From: Anaerolineae bacterium
GTDB lineage: Bacteria > Chloroflexota > Anaerolineae > Aggregatilineales > Phototrophicaceae
Length of the DNA: 64,000 nt
Assembly: GCA_022843385.1 (NCBI GenBank)
Contig: JALHNT010000006.1
Coordinates: 86,262 to 150,261, forward strand
Direction: 5' to 3'
Shown here: in pieces, positions 15,389 through 23,700 of the stretch
How positions within the stretch are numbered: position 1 is the stretch's first letter
How the letters are laid out: every line of letters starts with the position of its first letter
Translations under genes and position numbers: made by a program
The notes under the pieces: model-generated
Told to the model about the DNA's origin: nothing
Database searches by the model: none
Seen by the model: only the letters and a program-made list of their open reading frames with translations

Positions 15389-17728
15389 ATGGAAAGACGC
15401 TTAATGCCATTCCAGGGATGGCGCCTGACATTCTTTTTAGCGGTCATGGTCGCCATATTTCTGTTGTTCAGCATCCGTATGTATGACCTGCAAATCCTCA
15501 GCTATGAGACCTATCTCGCTCAGGCAGACGAAAATCGTCTGAGTCGGTTGCCCGTCGCAGCCCCGCGCGGCGTCATCTATGACCGCACCGGAGTCGAACT
15601 GGCGAAGAACGTGGCTGCTTTCAATGTGACGGTGATTCCGGCGGCGCTGCCAGATGATCGCAATCTTGAGCTTGACATCTACAATCGCCTGTCAGCCCTG
15701 GTCGGGGTTCCACCAACGGCAGACATCGCGGCTGCTTCTGGACGCCGCATCCGCAGCATCGAAGAGCTGGTCCGTGAGGGCGCGGGTATTGCCCCGTTCC
15801 GCCCGGTAGTCATCGCCCGCGATGTGGATTTTCAGGTCGCGCTCCAGATCAAAGAGGAGAGCCAATCATTACCGGGTGTGACGGTGCAGGCCGTTGGCGT
15901 ACGGGAATACCCCACCGGAGAACTGACAGCACATATCATTGGCTACATGGCTCCGATCCCGGCTGAGGAAGCCCAGGCGCTCATCGAACAGGGGTATGAC
16001 CCCAATTTTGACCGGATCGGCGTCGATGGTATCGAATTCTTCCTCGACAGCGAGTTAGGTGGACAGCGTGGTTCAATCCTGCGCGAGGTTGATGTTGCCG
16101 GTGAGCAAATCGGTACCCCGAAAGAAGTCATTCCGCCGATTCCTGGTTTGAATGTGCGCCTGACTCTCGATCTCGATCTACAACGCGCCGCCGAACAGGC
16201 ACTCAAGAATCGTATTCTGCGTTTGAACATCGACTACCGTGGCGATCCGACGCGCCAAAGCCAGCAGGGTGTGGTCATTGCCATGGATCCTCGCAATGGA
16301 CAAATTCTGGCAATGGTCAGTTTCCCTGGATATGACAACAGCCGGTTCTCGCGCACGATTGATGTTGAGTATTACCTCGAAGTCTTCAATGATCCGCTGC
16401 GCCCGCTCGTCAACAATGCCATCCGTTCACTCTACCCACCCGGATCAGTCTGGAAGCTGATCACTGCTTCCGGTGCGTTACAGGAGAATGTCATCGCTCC
16501 TCAGAGCAAACTTTTTGATGCAGGGCGGATCATCGTTGAAAACAAATATGCTCCGAACGACCCGGCTGCCTCACAGCCGTTCGTATGCTGGAAACGCGAT
16601 GGGCATGGCTCAGTCGATATGTGGGTCGGTATCGCGCAAAGCTGCAATGTGTACTTTTATCAGGTCGGGGGGGGCAATCCAGAAGTTTCACAGGCCACAC
16701 TGCGCCTTGGCGGGTTGGGTATTGATGATCTGTTCCGCTACTCGACAGCTTTCGGTATCGGCACCGAGCTGGGCGTAGAACTGCCAGCCGAAAATCCAGG
16801 CCGAATGCCAGAGCCAACCTGGAAACGACTGCGTTATGGCGAGAACTGGTCCACTGGTGATACGTACAACGCGGCGCTCGGACAGGGTTATGTCAATGTC
16901 ACGCCGTTGCAACTCCTCGCCATGACCACTGCCGTGGCTAACGGCGGAACGCTGTATCAACCTACTCTTGTTGAGACTTACCTGAGTCCACAGGGAGATG
17001 TCGTTCAGCCCTTCCAGCCTCAGGTATTGCGCAATATTGATCTGGCCGATGTGCAGGGAAGCCTTCGTCTGCTCCTGGTCGAGGATATGATTATGAAAGG
17101 GCCGGACAGTCTGGCCTGCACCTGCGAACCGGACAGCCCATACTATAACTCGGTGCGGTGTAATCCACCGACTTATCGCAACACGGTGGATGTGAGTGGC
17201 GATCCACTGGTGCCAGATGTCCGAGAGTACAGCGTGTTTGTTCCTGAACAATATGTCTTCAATGGGCGGGTATGCAACCCGAACCGCTTCAATGTGCGCT
17301 ACCGCCCCGCCTTTGTCGATCAGTCCAACTTTGATATTGTGCAGCAGGGTGCGCGCTACACGATCACCATCGGCACGGCTCAACTGCTGGAAACCAACAT
17401 TCCCTATGCCCGCGCCGCAGGCAAGACTGGAACTGCCCAGTATTGTGACGACATCGCGAGGCCGTTGGGCTTATGCAAGTTTGGTGCGTGGCCTTCCCAT
17501 GCCTGGTTTGTTGGATATGCACCCTATGATGCGCCGGAGATCGCGATTGTGGCCTTCATCTACAACGGGCAGGAAGGATCACGTTATGCTGCACCAGTCG
17601 TCTGCGATGTCATGGCGGAATACTTCCGGCTAAAAGCGGTCCGTGAAGGCGGCCCAATCCCTGAAGCACCACCATCCGATACACCAGGTGTCACTCAATC
17701 CTGTGGAATTGTGCAGGCTAGCTCATGA
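15389..17728 (+). CDS. mrdA: penicillin-binding protein 2 (class B transpeptidase)
   Basis: 779 residues. One N-terminal membrane helix (LTFFLAVMVAIFLLFSIRMY), then a PBP dimerisation domain (about 50-260) and a transpeptidase domain. The catalytic SxxK is Ser353-Val-Trp-Lys356 in YPPGSVWKL, SxN is Ser418-Cys-Asn420, and KTG is at 679-681. It cross-links lateral-wall peptidoglycan with RodA. Longer than usual (about 600-650): an insert between SxN and KTG (about residues 560-665) contains several cysteines (ACTCE, VRCNPP, RVCNPN), possibly disulfide-bonded outside the membrane. Its stop overlaps the next start (ATGA). Confidence 0.93.
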   Translation: MERRLMPFQGWRLTFFLAVMVAIFLLFSIRMYDLQILSYETYLAQADENRLSRLPVAAPRGVIYDRTGVELAKNVAAFNVTVIPAALPDDRNLELDIYNRLSALVGVPPTADIAAASGRRIRSIEELVREGAGIAPFRPVVIARDVDFQVALQIKEESQSLPGVTVQAVGVREYPTGELTAHIIGYMAPIPAEEAQALIEQGYDPNFDRIGVDGIEFFLDSELGGQRGSILREVDVAGEQIGTPKEVIPPIPGLNVRLTLDLDLQRAAEQALKNRILRLNIDYRGDPTRQSQQGVVIAMDPRNGQILAMVSFPGYDNSRFSRTIDVEYYLEVFNDPLRPLVNNAIRSLYPPGSVWKLITASGALQENVIAPQSKLFDAGRIIVENKYAPNDPAASQPFVCWKRDGHGSVDMWVGIAQSCNVYFYQVGGGNPEVSQATLRLGGLGIDDLFRYSTAFGIGTELGVELPAENPGRMPEPTWKRLRYGENWSTGDTYNAALGQGYVNVTPLQLLAMTTAVANGGTLYQPTLVETYLSPQGDVVQPFQPQVLRNIDLADVQGSLRLLLVEDMIMKGPDSLACTCEPDSPYYNSVRCNPPTYRNTVDVSGDPLVPDVREYSVFVPEQYVFNGRVCNPNRFNVRYRPAFVDQSNFDIVQQGARYTITIGTAQLLETNIPYARAAGKTGTAQYCDDIARPLGLCKFGAWPSHAWFVGYAPYDAPEIAIVAFIYNGQEGSRYAAPVVCDVMAEYFRLKAVREGGPIPEAPPSDTPGVTQSCGIVQASS

Positions 17729-18858
17729 TGGAGCGTTTGACCCTGAAGACGAGCCTAGCGAATGGCGGGCCATCCCTGCTGGCGGGCATCCTTTCCCTGC
17801 TGTGCTTTGTGGTCATCGGGCAAACCCCGCTGATCCGCGCGCTCGGTCTGGCAGTTAGCATTGTGGGCGTCAGTCTGGCGCTGCGCCGGTTTGGTAGTGC
17901 GCTGGCGATTCTGGGAAGTCTGGCATTCGCCCTCAGTCCCGCTTTCTGGTCACAAACCGGCGGCACTACCCCGGAGCCGGTGATCGGCATCCTGCTGGTG
18001 GTAGCGCTGGTCATCGGCACGGTGCTAGTATGGAATCGGCAGATACCCTTCCTGGGTCTGGCGGCGGGCATGATTGTCTTCGCGCTGTTATTCTGGACGT
18101 TGACTGGAACACCGCGCAGCCTGCGGCTGACCACTATATTCAGCGCCTGGACGCTCTATCTGTTGATTGATGCGCTGCTGACCGCCAATCCTCGCCCAGA
18201 TGGTCCTGGGGCCAATCCACTGCGGCCCTATCACACACTGGGACTGCTGGTATTGGTGGCGGTCGGTGTACTCAACGATCCGCTGTTCACGCTGCTCACG
18301 CCAGCCGTTTTGCTCGGTCTCAGCCTCTCACGAACGACAGTGCCAGGATGGTACTGGGCGATCATGATCGCTTTCGTTCTCGTTGGGATACGCGGGATTA
18401 TCGTCCAATACATTGATACTGGCTGGTGGCTATTTCCTGTCGATCAGGCGGAAGCCCTCAACATTCGCGTCCCCTACACCATGGCTGGTGCCTGGCAACA
18501 GGGATCACGCTGGGTGTATCTGATTCAACTGGTGGTCAATCAGTTTACGCTACTTGGAACGATACTGAGCATCGTCGGGTTAGCCCGGCTGGCGCGCTGG
18601 TATCCACCGGTTGGGATTGTGACCTTAGTGGCCTATGCCGCCTATGCCCTCTTTGGCTTGCTGTATTTTGGCAACGACAGTCCGGTGCTTCTCTTGCCTA
18701 TGTTGATGATCCAGATGGTATGGATTACCTATGCCATCCTGGCGCTGGGACAATGGTTAGAAAAGAGTTTTAAGGGAAACGGTCGGATTGTACGCTGGGT
18801 CACACCGGCGCTGTTTGTGCCGCTGCTGATGGCACTCTTGCAACAGATCATTGTATAG
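17725..18858 (+). CDS. polytopic membrane protein of unknown function in the mre-min cluster
   Basis: 377 residues with about ten hydrophobic segments and only short loops. I do not recognise the family; no catalytic motif stands out. The start overlaps the PBP2 stop by four bases, so translation is probably coupled. That suggests a role beside the elongasome, for example as a PBP2 partner or a precursor-handling membrane protein (inference). It differs from RodA, which is encoded separately at 20828. Remaining alternatives are a glycosyltransferase-type membrane domain or an orphan Chloroflexota protein. Confidence 0.8.
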   Translation: MMERLTLKTSLANGGPSLLAGILSLLCFVVIGQTPLIRALGLAVSIVGVSLALRRFGSALAILGSLAFALSPAFWSQTGGTTPEPVIGILLVVALVIGTVLVWNRQIPFLGLAAGMIVFALLFWTLTGTPRSLRLTTIFSAWTLYLLIDALLTANPRPDGPGANPLRPYHTLGLLVLVAVGVLNDPLFTLLTPAVLLGLSLSRTTVPGWYWAIMIAFVLVGIRGIIVQYIDTGWWLFPVDQAEALNIRVPYTMAGAWQQGSRWVYLIQLVVNQFTLLGTILSIVGLARLARWYPPVGIVTLVAYAAYALFGLLYFGNDSPVLLLPMLMIQMVWITYAILALGQWLEKSFKGNGRIVRWVTPALFVPLLMALLQQIIV

Positions 18859-18924
18859 CAGACAATCAAAAATCAGGTATAGTTGACGTTAACGTTTGTT
18901 TCAGCCCTCTCAGAGGACACATTA

Positions 18925-19611
18925 ATGGAAGAACAGAGGGTCGCGATCAAGGGCATCAAGGAAGGATTGCTCATCTCAGTCAGTCCGACTGAGGAATGGC
19001 AGTCCATCACCGCCGACCTGGCAGCCCGGATTGACCAGCAGAGTAACTTTTTCGCCGGGGCGCGCATCACCCTGGATGTAGGGGAGCGTCCCGTTCCAAA
19101 GCATGAGCTGATGTCATTAAAGGCACTGCTGGAACGGCGTGGGTTGTCGTTGTGGTCCGTCCTGAGCGACAGCACCACGACTATCGACGCCGCGCAGTCC
19201 CTGGATTTGAAGACGAGTACCACCAACAGCATCCCAGGGCGCGAAGATACGGATGGGGATGAATTTCCATCAGAAGAAGATGGAACCATCGGGGTGCTGA
19301 TCAAGCGGACGTTGCGATCAGGGCGTACGGTCAACAGCCGAGGGCATGTGGTGGTACTGGGTGATGTCAATCCGGGGGCGCAGATTATCGCAGCAGGCGA
19401 TGTGATTGTGTGGGGACGGCTGCGCGGCATCGTCCATGCCGGGGCATCGGGTGATGAAGATGTGGTGGTGTGTGCATTGGACATGACGCCCACACAGCTC
19501 CGCATCGCGGGCTATATCACGACATCCCCACCGGATAAACGGCGTAATCCGAAGCCGGAAATGGCGTCTGTGCGGGCAGGGCAGATTATCGTCGAGCCAT
19601 GGACGAACTGA
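18925..19611 (+). CDS. minC: septum-site-determining protein MinC
   Basis: About 228 residues. The N-terminal domain (1-100) is of MinC_N type. The C-terminal beta-helix (about 130-228) has the family signature RSGRTVNSRGHVVVLGDVN, then AQIIAAGDVIVWGRLRGIVHAG, a textbook MinC motif, and LRIAGYI. MinC blocks FtsZ assembly away from mid-cell. The start is ATG 18925, seven bases after AGAGGA; a longer frame to 18883 lacks a ribosome-binding site. It is followed at once by minD and minE. Confidence 0.95.
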   Translation: MEEQRVAIKGIKEGLLISVSPTEEWQSITADLAARIDQQSNFFAGARITLDVGERPVPKHELMSLKALLERRGLSLWSVLSDSTTTIDAAQSLDLKTSTTNSIPGREDTDGDEFPSEEDGTIGVLIKRTLRSGRTVNSRGHVVVLGDVNPGAQIIAAGDVIVWGRLRGIVHAGASGDEDVVVCALDMTPTQLRIAGYITTSPPDKRRNPKPEMASVRAGQIIVEPWTN

Positions 19612-19622
19612 AAAGAGGCATT

Positions 19623-20429
19623 ATGGGGGCAAGAGTCGTAACGATTACATCCGGCAAAGGCGGTGTGGGCAAGACCACCACAACGGCCAATATTGGCATC
19701 GCCTTAGCCCGGATTGGCAAAAAAGTTGTATTGATCGACGCCGATGTTGGCCTGCGCAACCTGGATATTGTCATGGGGCTGGAAAACCGCATCGTCTACG
19801 ATATTGTGGACGTGATCGAAGGTCGCTGCCAACTGCGTCAGGCGATGATAAAGCATAAACAATTCCCGGATCTATTTTTGATACCGGCAGCCCAGACGCG
19901 CGATAAAACCGCTGTCAGCCCAACCGATATGATCCAGATCGCTAACAAGCTGCGACCGGAATTTGACTTCGTATTGATTGACTCGCCCGCCGGAATTGAG
20001 CGCGGTTTCCGCAACTCGATTGCGCCAGCCGATGAAGTGCTGATTGTGACCAACCCGGAAGTTTCCGCTGTGCGCGATGCCGATCGTATCATTGGCTTGT
20101 TGGAAGCCAACAATAAAGGCCCCGGTCGGTTGATCTTGAACCGGGTTAAATCGGAAATGGTGCGCAAGGGCGAGATGATGTCAGCCAATGATGTGACCGA
20201 CATCCTGGCCATCAAGCTGATCGGAATTGTGCCGGAAGATGATGGCGTAGTCCCGGCCTCTAACAGCGGCATACCGATCTCACTCAACGACAATTCCAAA
20301 GCTGGGCAGGCCTTCCGCAATATTGCCCGGCGGCTTTCGGGAGAAGAGGTTCCGTTCATGGAGCTGAACTCATCGGGTGGTTTCTTCCAGCGCATTACAC
20401 GACTATTCTCTGGCGGTCAATCCGAGTGA
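19623..20429 (+). CDS. minD: septum-site-determining ATPase MinD
   Basis: 268 residues from ATG 19623 (AGAGG upstream); an upstream in-frame ATG at 19599 would overlap minC. The deviant Walker A SGKGGVGKTT is at residues 10-19, with Lys12 and Lys17. LIDADVGLRNLDIVMGLENR follows, then DSPAGIERGF. The C-terminal amphipathic membrane-targeting helix is FFQRITRLF. MinD recruits MinC to the membrane and oscillates or is positioned by MinE. minE begins 16 bases downstream. Confidence 0.97.
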   Translation: MGARVVTITSGKGGVGKTTTTANIGIALARIGKKVVLIDADVGLRNLDIVMGLENRIVYDIVDVIEGRCQLRQAMIKHKQFPDLFLIPAAQTRDKTAVSPTDMIQIANKLRPEFDFVLIDSPAGIERGFRNSIAPADEVLIVTNPEVSAVRDADRIIGLLEANNKGPGRLILNRVKSEMVRKGEMMSANDVTDILAIKLIGIVPEDDGVVPASNSGIPISLNDNSKAGQAFRNIARRLSGEEVPFMELNSSGGFFQRITRLFSGGQSE

Positions 20430-20445
20430 AGAGAGGGACGATCTG

Positions 20446-20766
20446 ATGGCGAGCTTTCTTGAGCGATTACTCGGACGCGCTGGTGGCAGAGGAAGTGGGA
20501 CGACTGCCAAAGAACGACTGCAATTCATTTTGGTGCATGATCGAATCAGCCTGCCGCCTGAACAACTGCAAGCCATGAAGGCTGAAATCATGGAAGTCAT
20601 CTCCAAATACGTGTCGATTGATCGCGAGAATGTCGACATCTTCCTGGAACAACGTGACCGCGAAAGCCTCATCAAAGCCCAGATTCCCTTTACCGGCAAT
20701 CCCAACCAGGATGAAGCCCGCCGTCGCCTGGACTCGCCAGTGGATAACAACATTGATGATGGCTAG
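20446..20766 (+). CDS. minE: cell division topological specificity factor MinE
   Basis: 106 residues from ATG 20446, preceded by GAGAGGGACG. The N-terminal amphipathic MASFLERLLGR and the anti-MinCD helix region AKERLQFILVHDRISLPPEQ are followed by the dimerisation part ISKYVSIDRENVDIFLEQRD. MinE stimulates MinD ATPase and sets the division site. The Ser/Gly-rich tail lacks obvious function. Third gene of a complete min operon. Confidence 0.95.
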   Translation: MASFLERLLGRAGGRGSGTTAKERLQFILVHDRISLPPEQLQAMKAEIMEVISKYVSIDRENVDIFLEQRDRESLIKAQIPFTGNPNQDEARRRLDSPVDNNIDDG

Positions 20767-20772
20767 TCAGGC

Positions 20773-20801
20773 TTCAGCCATGCCCCGCTTTTCGTTATAC
20801 T
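20773..20801 (+). promoter_or_regulatory. possible promoter of rodA
   Basis: A weak -35 (TTCAGC, 20773-20778), 17 bases, then TATACT (20796-20801). Transcription would begin about 20 bases before the rodA start. Confidence 0.4.
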
Positions 20802-20827
20802 GATGGGCTGGTGAGTGAGGTAATGCC

Positions 20828-21931
20828 ATGATGACACGTACTGGAAGCCTGTGGCGTCAATTCGATTGGGTGTTGTTCGTCACAACCCTGATTCTGATTG
20901 TGTTTGGAATTCTGATGATCCGGAGCGCCACGCTGGGTGCAATTGACACCGACCTTATCAGCCGGGTTCCCGATCAGATTCGTTACGCCATTATCGGCAT
21001 CGTCGTCGTCTTTGCCCTGGCCGCCATCGACTATCGTCTGCTCGGCAGCCTGCATATCTGGCTATATGCCATCATGGTCGGGCTGTTGGTGCTGGTGCAG
21101 TTCCTCGGTGTCGAAGGTGACGCCGGCTCGCAGCGCTGGATCAACGTTGGCATTCGCATTCAGCCGTCTGAGATCGGCAAGATCCTCATCATCGTCACAC
21201 TAGGTTATCATCTGGCCCAGAATTACGACCAACTGCACAAACTCAGCACTGTGATTCGTTCACTCGTGCACATGTCACTGCCGACAGCACTCATCTTTTT
21301 ACAACCTAACCTGGGGACGACCATCGTCTTCATGGTCATCTGGTTTGCCATGATCTGGGCTGCCGGGCTGCGCCTGAAGCATATCGGCATCTTCGCTCTC
21401 GTCTTCGTGTTGGGCGCACCGGTGGTCTGGGCCAACATGGAAGACTATCAGCGCTCTCGCATCACCACCTTTCTGTTCCCCGATCAGCAGGATCGTGATA
21501 CCACCTATAACATCGAACAGTCGCGCATCGCGGTTGGTTCCGGTGGGTGGATCGGCAAAGGCTACGCCAACGGCTCGCAAAGCCAGCTCCGATTCCTGCG
21601 GGTGCGCCATACCGACTTCATCTTCAGCGTCATCGCCGAAGAGTTCGGCATGGCAGGAGGTGCCGCCGTCATGGTGGGGATCGGCATTGTGATCGCTCGC
21701 ATCCTGCGTGGGGCGCGCATGGCGATTGACCCGCTGGGGAGCCTGATCTGTTATGGCGTGGCAGCGATTATCTTCTTCCAGACGACGGTCTCGATAGGCA
21801 TGAATCTGAACATGCTGCCGGTGACCGGCCTGACCCTTCCCTTCATCAGTTCGGGCGGCACATCCCTGCTCTCGATGCTGGCCGGCATCGGGCTCGCGCA
21901 AAGCGTCATCATGCGGGCGCGCAAGCACTGA
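20828..21931 (+). CDS. rodA: RodA, SEDS-family peptidoglycan polymerase
   Basis: 367 residues with about ten membrane helices. SEDS motifs include SQRWINVGIRIQPSEIGKI, FLQPNLGTTIVF, the RHTDFIFSVIAEEFG motif and the C-terminal GLTLPFISSGGTSLLSML. RodA polymerises glycan strands for lateral wall growth with PBP2. RodA is preferred over FtsW because the gene sits in the mre/PBP2 cluster and no ftsZ/ftsQ neighbour is seen. Last gene of the cell-shape block. Confidence 0.93.
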   Translation: MMTRTGSLWRQFDWVLFVTTLILIVFGILMIRSATLGAIDTDLISRVPDQIRYAIIGIVVVFALAAIDYRLLGSLHIWLYAIMVGLLVLVQFLGVEGDAGSQRWINVGIRIQPSEIGKILIIVTLGYHLAQNYDQLHKLSTVIRSLVHMSLPTALIFLQPNLGTTIVFMVIWFAMIWAAGLRLKHIGIFALVFVLGAPVVWANMEDYQRSRITTFLFPDQQDRDTTYNIEQSRIAVGSGGWIGKGYANGSQSQLRFLRVRHTDFIFSVIAEEFGMAGGAAVMVGIGIVIARILRGARMAIDPLGSLICYGVAAIIFFQTTVSIGMNLNMLPVTGLTLPFISSGGTSLLSMLAGIGLAQSVIMRARKH

Positions 21932-22002
21932 TAGCCATCTCTACAAACGCTCTGTCATCTGGTAAAATTAACCTCTGTTTTGTGTTGTCTGAGGAGACCT
22001 CT

Positions 22003-23511
22003 GTGACCGATTCACGCCCGGTGCGCGTGCGATTCGCGCCCAGCCCGACGGGTTCGCTGCACATCGGCGGCCTGCGAACAGCCCTGTTCAACTGGTTGTT
22101 CGCCCGCCACCATCATGGTTCGTTCATCCTGCGGATCGAAGATACAGATCAGAAACGTTTTGATCCCACTGCCCTGCAAACGCTGATCGAGGCGCTACGC
22201 TGGGCCGGTCTACAATGGGATGAAGGCCCGGAGGTTGGGGGTGAATTCGGCCCGTATGTCCAGTCAGAACGGCTGGAACATTATCAGCGCTGGGCCAACT
22301 GGCTGGTCGAAAACGACAAAGCCTATCGGTGTTTCTGTACACCGGAACGGCTGGCACAGGTGAACAAAGAAAAAACCGAACGCGGCGAGCAGCCAGGTTA
22401 TGATCGCTTTTGTCGTCACCTGACACCTGCCCAGGCCGGCGAGAAAGCAGCGGCTGGCGAGAAATATGTTATCCGCTTCAAGATGCCGCTCGAAGGTGAG
22501 ACCGTCGTCCAGGATCAGATCCGCGGCGAAGTGCGCTTCGACAACAAGCTGCAACAGGACATGGTGATCCTGAAGTCGGATGGCTTCCCGACCTATCATC
22601 TGGCGCATGTGGTCGATGACCACTTGATGCAGATTTCCCACGTGATGCGCGCCAACGAATGGCTGCCGTCGTACCCCCTGCACGCTCAGTTGTGGTGGGC
22701 GTTCGGCTGGGACATGCCCGATTATGCTCACCTGCCCGTCATCCTGAACCCGAACGGCAAGGGTAAGATCAGCAAGCGCAACCCGCCGAAAGATGAAAAA
22801 GGCAACATCATCCCGGTGATGGTGCATGATTACATGGCGGCCGGTTATCTGCCGGAAGCGCTCGACAATTTCCTGGCGAACATCGGCTGGAACTTCGGTG
22901 ATGATGAAGAAGTCTTCACCATCGATCAGGCGGTGGAACGCTTCGACCTGACGCGCATCAATCCGGCCAATTCAACGTTCCCAACTGAGAAACTGGGGTG
23001 GCTGAACGGCGAACACCTGCGCCGGATGCCGGTCGAGGAGCTGGCGCGGCGGCTGAAGCCAGTGCTGGAGAAGGCCGGATTTGAAGTGAATGTCGATATC
23101 CTGCTCAAGGTAGCACCTATCATTCAGACCCGCATCAAGACGCTGAACGAAGCGGTCACGATGGCCGGCTTCTTCTTCCGTGAGGAATTCATTCCCTCGC
23201 CAGCCGACAAGCTGCCGCAGAAACGAATGGATGCCCAGCAGACCAGCCTGGCGTTACAGGAAGCGATTGATGCCCTGGAAACAGTGGACGATTTCCGCCA
23301 TGACAACACCTATCCAGCAGTGGAAAAACTGACCGAGCCGCTTGGCTTGAACAATAGCCAGTTGTTCGGCGTCCTGCGAACCGCTGTGACCGGTCAGACC
23401 GTTTCCCCTCCGTTGTTCGAGACGATGGAGGTGCTGGGCAAGGCCGAGTCGCTGCGCCGGCTGCGGCTGGCGCTGGACAGCCTGAATGGTTTAGAGAAGA
23501 AAGTCTCTTAA
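22003..23511 (+). CDS. gltX: glutamyl-tRNA synthetase
   Basis: 502 residues from GTG 22003, which has GAGGAG six to seven bases upstream; a TTG at 21982 would lack one. Class I synthetase: RFAPSPTGSLHIGGLRTALFNW contains the HIGH-type motif LHIGG, ILRIEDTDQKR follows, and the KMSKS loop is KISKRN. It charges tRNA-Glu. Because a separate GlnRS gene is present at 23701, this enzyme need not be the non-discriminating type. A TGG-TAAAAT hexamer at 21960-21968 may be its promoter. Confidence 0.96.
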   Translation: MTDSRPVRVRFAPSPTGSLHIGGLRTALFNWLFARHHHGSFILRIEDTDQKRFDPTALQTLIEALRWAGLQWDEGPEVGGEFGPYVQSERLEHYQRWANWLVENDKAYRCFCTPERLAQVNKEKTERGEQPGYDRFCRHLTPAQAGEKAAAGEKYVIRFKMPLEGETVVQDQIRGEVRFDNKLQQDMVILKSDGFPTYHLAHVVDDHLMQISHVMRANEWLPSYPLHAQLWWAFGWDMPDYAHLPVILNPNGKGKISKRNPPKDEKGNIIPVMVHDYMAAGYLPEALDNFLANIGWNFGDDEEVFTIDQAVERFDLTRINPANSTFPTEKLGWLNGEHLRRMPVEELARRLKPVLEKAGFEVNVDILLKVAPIIQTRIKTLNEAVTMAGFFFREEFIPSPADKLPQKRMDAQQTSLALQEAIDALETVDDFRHDNTYPAVEKLTEPLGLNNSQLFGVLRTAVTGQTVSPPLFETMEVLGKAESLRRLRLALDSLNGLEKKVS

Positions 23512-23531
23512 CTGAGCCTTGATAAAGGAGC

Positions 23532-23553
23532 GCCAGCATGATACGATGCTGGC
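23532..23553 (+). repeat. hairpin between gltX and tRNA-Gln
   Basis: GCCAGCAT, a six-base loop and ATGCTGGC form a perfect eight-base-pair stem ten bases before the tRNA. There is no U-run, so it is not an intrinsic terminator; it could be an RNA-processing or stability element. Confidence 0.4.
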
Positions 23554-23562
23554 AACCCATAG

Positions 23563-23633
23563 TGGGGGATAGTTCAACGGCAGAACGACAGGTTCTGGCC
23601 CTGTTAATCTTGGTTCGAATCCAGGTCCCCCAG
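23563..23633 (+). tRNA. tRNA-Gln (anticodon CTG)
   Basis: Cloverleaf folded by hand: acceptor TGGGGGA/TCCCCCA; D-arm GTTC/GAAC with loop AACGGCA; anticodon stem ACAGG/CCTGT with loop TTCTGGC, giving anticodon CTG (codon CAG); four-base variable loop; T-arm CTTGG/CCAGG with loop TTCGAAT. The discriminator is G and no CCA is encoded. It lies between gltX and glnS and is followed by a terminator. Confidence 0.93.
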
Positions 23634-23637
23634 CAAA

Positions 23638-23663
23638 CCCCGTAGCTCGTCTACGGGTTTTTT
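23638..23663 (+). terminator. Rho-independent terminator after tRNA-Gln
   Basis: CCCGTAG, a five-base loop and CTACGGG are followed by six T. It ends the tRNA (and possibly gltX) transcript, so glnS must start its own transcript or rely on readthrough. Confidence 0.85.
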
Positions 23664-23700
23664 GTTTATCGCGATGGTGAGTCAGGAGTTGAGTGAGACG

